Assembly: GCA_029962745.1 (NCBI GenBank)
Contig: CM057154.1
Coordinates: forward strand, 27,963,769 to 28,027,768
Direction: 5' to 3'
Length of the DNA stretch: 64,000 nt
Source of the DNA: Echinometra lucunter
Lineage: Eukaryota > Echinodermata > Echinoidea > Camarodonta > Echinometridae
In this document: positions 23,811 to 33,843 of the stretch, piece by piece
Layout: each line of letters begins with the position of its first letter
How positions within the stretch are numbered: position 1 is the stretch's first letter
Made by a program: the position numbers and the translations under genes
The notes under the pieces: generated by a model
The model's database searches: none
The model's input: only the letters and a program-made list of their open reading frames with translations
Told to the model about the DNA's origin: nothing

Positions 23811-25995
23811 AAAAAACGGGCCAGTTTCAGCATAATTTATATAGCAAAGATTTTCTTGGCAAATGGGAATTTCCACACCCTCTCACTACAGGAAATGTGA
23901 AGTTTAACCTTTGCACAGTCATGTATTCCTTCCGATCACCCACTCATATTTTCGACGAACCAGGGGCACCGGAGCGTTTTTAAAAGTGGAGGGGCACCAG
24001 CATAAGGGGGCATTCTTGGGAAAAGGGCACTTATAAGGGTGAACACGATACGAAAAATACCATTTTGATTTATTTATATACCCCTATTTTTTAAATTAAT
24101 GTGCTATATTAAGGATCATTTTTTAAATACAAGCATACTTTGTTTTTATCTCAACTTTGTTATACAGACAACAACTAATTTGTATTTGCATGTAATAGTC
24201 TGATTATTCATTCGCGAGCGAGCGAAGCAATCTGGCATTTTTTTTAAAATTCTGATACTGAATGCAATGATCTTTACACTTTTTACACTGATGAAATCAT
24301 AATGCCAACCGAAAATGCATTTTAGGGCTCTTTCATGCATGTCACTTTTTGTTATTTTCATGGATTAACCATGTCGTTTTTCCTTCCGGAAAGTTATTAA
24401 ACTGAATGTTCATTTTTTTTAAAATTTCATATACGCTTAGTCTCACCGTAGAAGAATCGATAAGATCTTAAAGGTTACACCATTGATGCTCTGTTTGATA
24501 TGATGAGAAGATTATACTCTGTGCACGCGAATGAGCTTATGGTGAAAAATGTGCGCATGTCTCCAGTTGCTTTAATTTAAGGGCATAGCTTGTGATCATT
24601 GATTTGGGAGGGTTCGGCCCTTACTGCTTCCTGCCTTGCATGGTGATGGTATTGATAGTGGAACCTTAAAACTGTGCACAAAAATAAGCCCCCCCCCCCC
24701 CCCCCATGTCCTCTCTCACTGTTCCGGTGCCTATTTTTAGAGCATATATGGTATTGACCATTATATAAGGGGCACTTATCATAATTATTATTATTATTAT
24801 TATTGGTTTGGCGTCATCTGTGCCTGGGAGGGAAAAAAGCGAATCGAATCCCTGTAACCCTGAGGTCTCTCCTCCCGATATCACTGATTGGGGGTGTGCA
24901 GGTGGACCACATACACCGGGGTTTCCCCCTACTCTTAAACGAATAGTGCAGTGGGATCTTTAACGTGCCAAAGATGGTGACTCTCCTTTACACGGGACCT
25001 CCATTTAACGGGTGATGTTCGTTATTCCGAAGGTTCGTTATTCCGAAGGTTCGAATACTCCGAAGGTTCGTTATTCCGAAGGTTCGCAATTCCGAAGGTT
25101 CGTTGTTCCGAAGGTTCGTTATTTCGAAAATGAAATAAGGTTCCTTATTCCGAAGGTTCGTTAGTCCGAAAATGGAATAAGGTTCGTTATTCCGAAGGTT
25201 CGTGAGTCCGAAAATGAAAAAAGGTTCGTTTTTCCGAAGGTTCTTTAATCCGAAAATGAAATAAGGTTCGTTAGTCCGAAAATGAAATAAGGTTCGTTAG
25301 TCCGAAAATGAAATAAGGTTCGTTAGTCCGAAAATGAAATGAGGTTCGTTATTCCGAAAATGAAATAAGGTTCGTTATTCCGAAAATGAAATAAACTCCT
25401 TAAGTAACAAGTACGGTGTTTTGATTAAAAAATAATAGGATATTACGCAATGAAAATATTGGTACAGTCTCAGCGGAGGATGAACATTTGTATATTTTTC
25501 GGCAGAGCATATGTTGCATCAAAAAGTGGCGTAGATCAAGAATTTTGATTTTGATTTTATCTGAGCAATTGCCGCCTGAGCGAATGGATTTAGAGTGTTG
25601 GGGGCTGTTTGTGGGTCATCCGTAACTTACCTCCAGGCAAGAGGGATTTTTGGGGGGTGACGGGGTGTGGTTTATTCTGTTTTTTTTCGAGGGGGGGGGG
25701 TCATTATTTATTTTAACAGCTTCTGCTGCTAATAATAATGATAATGACGATAACACTGATGATATTAGTAATAATAACGATGATAAAACAAAAATATGAA
25801 TATGAATAAGAATGATAATGATGGTAGTAATGGTGATAATACTATTAATCATGGTAAAAATGATAAAAGCAATTATAATTATTGTTTTTATTTCATTATC
25901 ATTATCATGTGGGATTTGAAGAGGTATTGTATTCCAGTTCATTTCCCCGGAACAGCATTGTGTGCGGGTGTGTGTGTGTTGTGTGTGCCGTGGAG

Positions 25996-26140
25996 GTGCC
26001 GTGGTCGAGTGGTCTAAGGCGCTTGACTGGAGAGGCGAAAGTCGGGGGTTCGATTCCCGGCACGGCACTTATGCCCTTGAGCAAGGCATTTCATCTACAT
26101 TGCTCTTTTATCGTATACATCAAATAAATGAAAATGCTAC
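25996..26140 (+). mobile_element. tRNA-Leu/Ser-like SINE, copy 1
   Basis: The head has a near-complete tRNA shape: GTGCCGT pairs with ACGGCAC, A-box TGGTCGAGTGG, B-box GGTTCGATTCC. It is followed by the shared tail GAGCAAGGCATTTCATCTAC. It sits inside the foldback element. Confidence 0.88.
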
Positions 26141-26180
26141 AGTGCACTTGTTTAAAAAAAGTGTGTATGTGTATGTAGAG

Positions 26181-26310
26181 GTGTCGTATGGTTTAAGGCG
26201 CTTGACTGTAGACGCGAAGGTCCGGGGTTCGAACCCCGGCACAGCACTTATGCCCTGGAACAAGGCATTTTATCTACATTGCTGTTTTATCGTATTTCAA
26301 ATAAAGTGAT
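26181..26310 (+). mobile_element. tRNA-Leu/Ser-like SINE, copy 2
   Basis: Second copy 185 bp downstream in the same orientation, with a mutated A-box region, intact B-box GGTTCGAACCC and the same tail (CAAGGCATTTTATCTAC). The GTGTGT-rich leader before each copy suggests tandem duplication of a larger unit. Confidence 0.87.
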
Positions 26311-28369
26311 GTGCTATATGCATATTGATACCAACGTGTGCATATTTTTTTACAAAAAACAAATGTGTGTACTGAGGCGATGGGGTTAGGTTTGTACATA
26401 GAACCCCTAAAATCCTTGTTTCGATGCATGCCAATCTCACCCCCCCCCTTCCCAAGGAAAAAAAAGTTTGAGTTCATTTCGTTACAATGGTGAGGTACTA
26501 GACAAAGCAATAATATCAATAGTTTTAGATAATTATAGCTATTCCATTCACGATACTGACTCTTTGAGCCTTTGACATTAGCCTAGTCAGAGGGGGACGG
26601 GGATGGGGGGGGGGGGGGTACATATACATACAGAAGAGAAAAGTGACATTAATAAAAAGTGAAAGTTATGCTTAACAATGCCCCTCCAGATCCTAATTAC
26701 TAACAGATGAATAAAAAGTAGTTGTAATCGAAAATAATACTACTACTCTCCATGAGAACCTGATTTACAAGCTTTGCTATTAAAGGTTTCCTCCACATAC
26801 ACAGCGAGCATTGTTTATTTTATACTTGCGAAATTACTGTATATTCCCCCCCCCCCTTCCAAAAAGTTGACCACGCTAGCTACGGATGGCTGTGACCCCC
26901 CCCCCCCCTCCCCTCCCCCATCAAAAAAGGGGGGATCGACGCCCCTGATTGGGGTGTTATTTAACACTCCTTCTATTCTGGTCCAAACAAGCCCCCTCCG
27001 GCCCCCGCAGAGCGACATTTTTAAGGTTTACAAGTGGTAAACATCTAATCGAGAATGGATCTTCGAACATGGACAAAACAATGAAAAAATGCATGACCCC
27101 CCCCCCCCCCCGACATCAGCAGGACTGGCGAAGAGCGGTAAACATAACATCGATTCTTGCATGGATTCAGGACTGAAAATGAACTAGTCCCATAAGCCTA
27201 TGATCACCCCCTTTGAAAGAATCCTGCGTACGTATATGCCCCTGGTCACGATAGATCAGCCCCTCCCCCATAACTATTGAACAGAAAGGGTGATTCTCCC
27301 AACGTCCGTCCCGACTTCGCCACAGATTACTCTATTTTCGGACTAACGAACCTTATTTCATTTTTGGATTAACGAACCTTATTTCATTTTCGGACTTACG
27401 AACCTTATTTCATTTTCGGAATAACGAACCTTAAATCATTTTCGGATTAACGAACCTTAAATCATTTTCGGACTATCGAACCTTCGGAATAACGAACCTT
27501 ATTTTATTTTCGGATAAACGAACCTTCGGAATAACGAACATTATTTCATTTTCGGATTTACGAACCTTCGGAATAACGAACCTTATTTCATTTTCGGATT
27601 AACGAACCTTCGGAATAACGAACTTTATTTCGTTTTCGGACTAACGAACCTTCGGACTAACGAACCTTCGGAATAACTCCACAAATGTTCGGATTAACGA
27701 ACCCTTTTTCATTTTCGGACTAACGAACATCTAGGTATACGCAATTTGCGTGTTTCGGAATAACGAACCTTCGGAATAACAGACCTTCGGAATAACGAAC
27801 CTTCGGAATAACGAGCTGTAACCCATTTAACATCCTATCCGAGGGACGGAGTGTTTTCCACTTTAGCATAGCCTGCGTCTATGAAACAGGGGAGGGGCAT
27901 GATAACACACGCAACGTGGGCATCAGTCATCCGCCTTGGCTGGACTCGAACCCACGGTCTTTTGGTTCGAAATGCAGACGCTTTACCGACTGAGCCAACT
28001 CGCTCCCTTGACAAGACATTACACTGATACAAGACAAGTATCAGAGGCGAAAAAAGATATATATCAAAAGGAGAGATGACACTTGTTAGAAAGAAAAGGG
28101 GGACTTATTAAAAAGTCACTATAGTCCTAAAAATACAAACAAACAAATACACCAAGTTACCAACAACATACAACAAAACATAGCGGCAGTCCACGCCGGT
28201 TTAGGTGAACGAACGTGAAATAATCGTGCTTCGCATGAATAGACCATCCGATCATCTCTTACCAGGGCAAAGTTGGGGAAGAAAACATTTTAAATATTGA
28301 ACGTGTAATTGTAATTCATTTCATCCTGAAATAATCATGGGTTTACACTGTACATCGATGCAATAATCT

Positions 28370-28396
28370 TTGTTTGTTTGTTTGTTTGTTTGTTTA
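28370..28396. repeat. (GTTT)n microsatellite
   Basis: Six or more TTTG units. Confidence 0.9.
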
Positions 28397-28899
28397 AAGG
28401 AGGCTTGAATAGAATGATAAAATTCTGATTTGGAAGATGCATGACATATGCAATAGCTTCAAATTTTTTCAACTTTCACATCACATTAATCGCTTGCAGG
28501 TGCCAATCTTTTGCTGATGTACCCCTTTATTGTGTGCCGATGCATCCCCCCCCCCCCCGAAAGAGAAAGGGGGGGGGGAACTCCGGCTCTCTGCTTATAT
28601 GTGTTCTATTTAATTGAATGTATAACTTATAATTCACAAATTATCATTCAATGTGATTTCTAAAAGAAAATCAAAGAAAATCATTACGGTAATTTGAGGA
28701 ATATCTCAAGAAAAAAAAACGAGGCAAATATTTGAAAAAAAAAGAAGATTGTGCAAGAAAAGAAACGTTTTTTCTCTCTCTCTTTCTCTCTCTGTAGATA
28801 AAAACATCATGAATGACACTGGAATACACTGTAAAAGGTAATTGTCTAACGCCATCTCTTGGTGCCCTTTATCACAGTTTTATGAAGATTTTCTCCAAA

Positions 28900-29115
28900 C
28901 GTCATTTATTTGGCTTCGTAATAACACACGGATCTGAATGTATCAGCTGTGCTACTTACAGCTAGCTTCAGACACTGCCCTACGTACCTCTCACCCACAT
29001 CGCCCCGGAGCATTGGGCAGGCGACTTCTTGTCGCACTCGCATACGCCAGCTAGCTGCTAGTGGGCTTTGGATGTTGGTTTAAATAATTTGGACTAGTCA
29101 CTTCCTCGGCTCAAA
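28900..29115 (+). promoter_or_regulatory. SGSM-like gene promoter / 5' UTR region
   Basis: The sequence immediately upstream of the SGSM start is locally richer in G+C (ACATCGCCCCGGAGCATTGG, GTCGCACTCGCATACGCC) than the AT-rich DNA on both sides. No TATA box at a convincing distance. Placement of the transcription start is inference. Confidence 0.4.
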
Positions 29116-29131
29116 ATGTCGAATATGAGCG
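29116..29131 (+). CDS. SGSM: SGSM1/2-like protein, coding exon 1
   Basis: ATG at 29116 in the context CAAAATGTCG, five codons (MSNMS) plus one base, then GAGCG|GTAAGTG. The 179-bp intron joins it in frame to exon 2 (G+AT = Asp), giving MSNMSDEESRDKLLKTVKKE. A very short first coding exon before the [11 protein letters not shown] block fits the N-terminus of SGSM proteins. Confidence 0.85.
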
Positions 29132-29310
29132 GTAAGTGTGATGATTTGTACTGAAATAATGGTTATCATTATATAATGTAGATGACTTGTTAACAATTAT
29201 TAGGCCTATTAGATGTCTATTGTGAATAATCAGACTCTAGATTTTATATAACGCGACGATAAGAAATTACCGGTACGGTAATATTGTTTCTATATTTTCT
29301 TGCACGACAG

Positions 29311-29354
29311 ATGAGGAATCTCGGGACAAGCTCCTGAAGACAGTGAAAAAGGAG
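29311..29354 (+). CDS. SGSM: SGSM1/2-like protein, coding exon 2
   Basis: Exon of 44 bp, acceptor GCACGACAG|ATGAGG, donor AAGGAG|GTGAGA, leaving in phase 0. It encodes DEESRDKLLKTVKKE, which runs directly into [13 protein letters not shown] of exon 3. The conserved [19 protein letters not shown] block spans this junction. Confidence 0.93.
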
Positions 29355-30371
29355 GTGAGATATCTTTATTACTCTAATCATCTGTTTATAACAATCACTT
29401 TTTCATAGTAATGTAAGCACTAACTAAGTTAGACATTATGTAAGAGGTTAATCTGATGGTTAACTTAACCCTACTCGTTAAATTGTATGCTTATTGTCAT
29501 TTATGTTATTCTATATTGCTAATATCACTGTATTTCAGTGGAGCCTCACCTTGACTAGTCCATCTTTTTTCTCACATTATACTTTGTTGCATGTCAGGGT
29601 GATCCTTTACTGGCAGAAATGAGGCATTGTCTTTGTGTTGTGTTTTTTTTGTGTGTTGTTTTGTCTTGTGTTGTACCGTGTTTTGTATAGTTCCATCTAT
29701 TATATTGATATGATGTTATTATAATTATATTATGATATTGAGTTCTATTTTCGATAAAAACATAAATACAAAAAAAACCCCAAAAAACAACCCTACTCGT
29801 CAGTAGGCTTTTTCAGATAATGAGGGGGAAATTGTGGGGTTTTATAAAAAATATATTTTTTGTGTAAAAATGAATGGCAAGGACGTAACAAAGGATAAAA
29901 TATTTCGCACTCATTCACTTGCATGTTACCAAATGTGCTTAAAACCCCCTCAGAAAAACCATCTCAGAAAAACCATGTGGTTCCTAATTCTCCCCTCATA
30001 ATAACTGTATTAAAACAGGCCTCTTAAGACTACAATTTGCATGAAACTGATTAATGTTGGATATAAACTCACATTGTCCATCTTGCATGAAAAGATATGA
30101 GATGGTGTGGTATTCTACTCATAATTTCTGCTGAATTTTTATCTGAAAAAAAAAGTAATTAAATGGTTACACTATGCCCTATGTAGCTACATGTACGTTA
30201 GAACCTCTGCATACTGACCATTTGCTGCACAGTGTGCACACACCCGATCACAGCGCTTTCATTTAACCTTGCCAGATTCAACGGCTTTAGCACCACTGAT
30301 GTGCATTATGCTACATTATGCTTTGCACAATAGAACTCTCAATGGTCGTCCTTCATCCTTGTCAAATCAGG

Positions 30372-31102
30372 TGTCAAATGTCAAATCAATTGGTCACCTG
30401 TAGTAGGACCCAATACAGAGGATCGTCATTCCTGCCACGGACTGTGAGAGATTGGAATGACCTCCCGGTGGCATCACCCTGTATACAAAGGCGTAACGCA
30501 TGCTCGTTCTGAGAATTCAAAAAGACCCCTATTTTGCGGAAAAACAAACATTTTCACTTTTAAAAATACCCGTATTTGCGCAAAACAAGGACATTTGTTC
30601 AGGGACAATTTTAAACTTATAAGCTGTCCCATACTTATATTTGATCGTAAAATCACTCCCTCACAACAAAATTGAACACGCATGGAAAGATAATTAAAGT
30701 TGTGGTATTATGTCATGTAACTGCATTTCATTTATACCATAACAGCATATTCCAGCAAAATCTCAAATATCTCCCAATCTCCGGTGGCTAGTTCCCTACC
30801 AATTGGGGAAAAAATAGGGGGGAAACATAAAAATTCACGGCTCAAAAATGTTGGTAGGTTGTTGAAATATACCCTACTTTTTCATTTCGAGGACAGTGTC
30901 CTCTGAAAACCCCTCTATTTCTGAATTTCGTGGACACCGAATGTTCGCGAACAGGGTGGGGAAAATACCCCTTTTCCTCGAAATTTAGAACAAGCATGCA
31001 TACACATTTGCAATGATATGTGACCCCACCGGGAATGACCTCCCAACAGAGGTAGTGGATGCTGCAACTCTTGACACATTTGTGTCAGGGGTCAGCAAGT
31101 AA
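30372..31102 (+). mobile_element. LINE (non-LTR retrotransposon) C-terminal relic, split
   Basis: The frame around 30395-30466 encodes RTQYRGSSFLPRTVRDWNDL, matching the conserved end of many LINE polyproteins (SFxPRTxRxWNxLP). It resumes after an insertion at 31032 as WNDLPTEVVDAATLDTF and reaches TAA at 31100-31102. Only the C-terminus remains; stops upstream show it is dead. Confidence 0.75.
30467..31030. mobile_element. 564-bp inverted-repeat element inside the LINE relic
   Basis: Begins GGTGGCATCACC and ends GTGACCCCACC. Reverse-complement similarity of the ends continues in patches (GCATGCTCGTTCTGA versus GCATGCTTGTTCTAA). Flanked by direct GGAATGACCTCCC (30454-30466 and 31032-31044), and removing it restores the LINE frame exactly. 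No coding capacity. Confidence 0.8.
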
Positions 31103-32321
31103 GCGCCAACCACAACCTTGTTTTAGAAAAAAAAAAGGAATAACGTTTTATGGTAGTACAGTGGGTTAACACAGGAAACATACTTGTAGGTTAGGCCTGA
31201 TCTACACAAATCTTGCCATAATAATCAACTCATTGATTGTGGGCATCAATGGAAAGACAAAGACATGTGTTAAGGCATTGTGTGAATCAGAATGTGATGC
31301 ACATCACACAATGTTGGAACTTAAAGTCACGTGCCACGATCAAATTTTTTTTTTGCCTCCAACATTTATTTGCTTAGGTTTGACATGAAGAGAAAAATTT
31401 TTTTTACAGCATCTTGCTACTGAGCAGCTAAAAGCAAAGAAACCTTAAATCTAACCTGTATATCAAATAATAACTTCTTCTTGGTGGGGGACATTAAATG
31501 ATTCTCAATTTTCTGAAGTTAAATTGTTGAAAAAGTCATGATGGATGAATATCAGCTGTGCATATTTTCAAGTCAATATAACAGTGCCAATGACAATATT
31601 TTTTTTTTTGGCAAAATGAAGGTGTCCTCAAGCTACGCACATATAAATATGTATACCTTTTTTTTCTAAGTGAAGTGAGCTAAAAACTGATTTTTCCCAT
31701 TCATTTTGTGCATGTCACGCTGCTTCTGGCACCACCCATGGCCTACCAAATTCAAAATGCTGTAACTCAAGTTATAAACATGTATTACCTATACCTATGA
31801 ATTTTTGCAAAGTAATGGCATATTATACAGCTTTAATACGACATCAAACTTACTATGGTAGCCTCAATGGTTATGATAAAAATCAAGAAATCCTTCAGTT
31901 TGAAAGCACAAAATGTAATGGCACCACCCTTTTTTTTTGGGGGGGGGGGGCGAGTTCATGACACATGGCATATGCAAATCTTGATTTCTACCCTCTGACC
32001 CAGATTGTGATAGGTTTGTGCCATTGCTAAGTTCAAATTGAGGGGCTCCAGAACTAGCTTTTGAAAAAAAAGGACCGTCAGTGGGATGAGAATTTATTTT
32101 TTCAAAAATTACCGGTAAGTGTGTCTCTGAAACTTCTTTTTTGGTCCTTCGATTGTTTGCGCACACAAGTGTCTTGCTGCACCTGTACCAGTATGGGAGT
32201 TCCCTTCATACAAACTGCCGGGGGAAGGTCTGTGGGAACGGTGTAGGGGTTGGGTATATCGGCTGGGTATACAGATATGAAAAGCAAGGGTAGCGCAATG
32301 ACTGAAAGAACGTGCATTGTA

Positions 32322-33085
32322 TTGTAGCAAACTTAGAACTTATAAGGACCTAAAAACATACATACGATTTTGAAAAATATCTGTTATTAGACATAGATAA
32401 ATCACACATAAAAAACTTCATGCAAATTAAAATTAGTAACAGTAAATTAATGATAGAAGAGGGAAGACACAAAAACTTGGAAATAAATAAACGCTTTATA
32501 TGTCCCATGTGCCAAATAGATGTAGAAACAGGATTCCATTTTATTATGTGCTGTCCATACCTTAAAAAAGAAAGAGAAACCCTATTCCAAAACATAAACA
32601 ATGTAGTGCCCACCTTGAAGGATAAAAATGAACAAGAAAAATTCATATATTTACTAAAATCTAACGATTTATGATATAACAAAAATTTGTGTATCCTCCA
32701 TTAGTAATATGTATAGGGAAAGATTGAGCAGGTTGGACCATAATATTTAGACTTTTAAATTTTTGTTGTATTTTTTTTTTTTTTTTAATTTTGTAGAATA
32801 AGGGAGGAATACGGCAGGAGCCGCACGTGTTTATGTATAAATATTATGTCTTGCAGTTATAGAAAATACAACACGATTATATTATTTTTGTATACTTTTA
32901 CACTTTTTTTTTTGTTTGATTTTGGTTCCACTTATTCAGTGATTTTGCCAAATATACATGTATGTATACTTTTGCCTTAATTATGTTTATAGTTATGCAT
33001 ATCCTTTGTTTGTTTTGTATTGTTCATTTTGATGATAATCCAAAATTGTGGATTTGATATCAATAAAATTTGATTTAATTTTATT
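32322..33085 (+). mobile_element. LINE relic, 3' end with CxxC zinc-knuckle region and 3' UTR
   Basis: Encodes RTYKDLKTYIRF, then (after a one-base frameshift near 32375) EKYLLLDIDKSHIKNF and EEGRHKNLEINKRFICPMCQ...HFIMCCPYLKKERETLF. This Cys/His arrangement follows the reverse transcriptase in several invertebrate LINEs. The open part ends at 32674. An AT-rich 3' UTR runs to a TCAATAAAATTTGATTT-like end. Reverse transcriptase itself is absent. Confidence 0.72.
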
Positions 33086-33212
33086 TGCATTGCTGGTGCA
33101 TGACATTGGGGGGGGGGGGGGAAATGATAGTCTAGGCTGCTCACTGCATAATGTAATCCTGATTTTTAATTTTTTTTTTTTAACACGTGCACACATTGGT
33201 ATCGATAATGCC

Positions 33213-33358
33213 CATAGCATTTTCATTTATTTGATGTACGATAAAAGAGCAATGTAGATAAAATGCCTTGCTCAAGGGCATTAGTGCCGTACTGCGGGGA
33301 TCGAACCCCCGACTTTCGCATCTCCAGTCAAGCGCCTTAGACCACTCGACCACAGCAC
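33213..33358 (-). mobile_element. tRNA-Leu/Ser-like SINE, copy 3
   Basis: The minus strand reads GTGCTGTGGTCGAGTGGTC, B-box GGGTTCGATCCC, and the same GAGCAAGGCATTTTATCTAC tail as the copies at 26.0 and 26.2 kb. Confidence 0.88.
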
Positions 33359-33843
33359 CTCGACCTGATGACCCATTGTCAAATATCATAACCCCCCTCC
33401 CCCACCCCCTGGACATGCACCATGTACCCACTACAGGGAACAGGGAAATCTGCATTTTTATTGTTATAATCAGTAGTACAGCCTAGCGGACAGCAATTTT
33501 GTATTCACCATGATCACATTGGTTTAGGGAAACAAGGAACTTATAAAATATACATTAATTCGTAATAATATCTCTGGAGGAATATAAATTCTCTATTCAA
33601 TGGTTCACTACCAAATAATCTGATTTCAGACTTCAGTTTTTCTTCCAATAGATTGCTCCTTGTTATTGAGCATGACCTCCATTTATAATGGTGTCATCTT
33701 TGATGCATGATTGAACCCAACTTTGTGTGTAAAGTGTACATTGAAATGTTTTGAAAAGAAGTACCAGGGGACCAAATTTGGCTCAGCTTCAACCATTGTA
33801 CTGTGGCTTTCTGGCTACACATACATGTAAATTGCATTGCAAT

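Larger units (their letters stand above)
25010..27823. mobile_element. 2.8-kb foldback (TU-like) transposon with repeat-array arms
   Basis: The element is inserted in a SINE and flanked by direct CCATTTAAC copies (25001-25009 and 27823-27831; 7-9 bp depending on where the GGGT/ACCC termini are drawn). The left arm (about 25016-25395) is a head-to-tail array of a 16-bp unit, GGTTCGTTATTCCGAA, and a 26-bp variant that adds AATGAAATAA. The right arm (about 27332-27816) is the same array inverted. The middle (about 1.9 kb) is not inverted; it holds two SINEs, AT-rich repeats and several poly-C/G runs, and no transposase was seen. From memory, sea-urchin TU elements have outer inverted domains made of short tandem repeats and make 8-bp duplications, so this looks like a member or relative. 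Confidence 0.88.
24781..28007 (-). mobile_element. tRNA-derived SINE split by a foldback element
   Basis: Read on the minus strand, a tRNA-like head (GTTGGCTCAGTCGGTAAAGC, B-box GGGTTCGAGTCC) starts at about 28007. The body continues to 27824, is interrupted by 2.8 kb, and resumes at 25009. It contains the core whose plus-strand sequence is AGTGCAGTGGGATCTTTAAC and ends in an (AAT)n tail at 24783-24804. The two halves join cleanly across CCATTTAAC. The core resembles conserved SINE central domains of marine animals. Confidence 0.85.

Noticed and set aside
25016..25395. Regular repeats resembling a CRISPR array
   Set aside because: The units are directly adjacent with no unique spacers, are inverted at 27.3-27.8 kb and belong to a transposon in a eukaryotic genome.
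25996..26067. Functional tRNA-Leu/Ser gene
   Set aside because: Despite a good cloverleaf outline, three copies share the same non-tRNA tail, so it is a SINE head.
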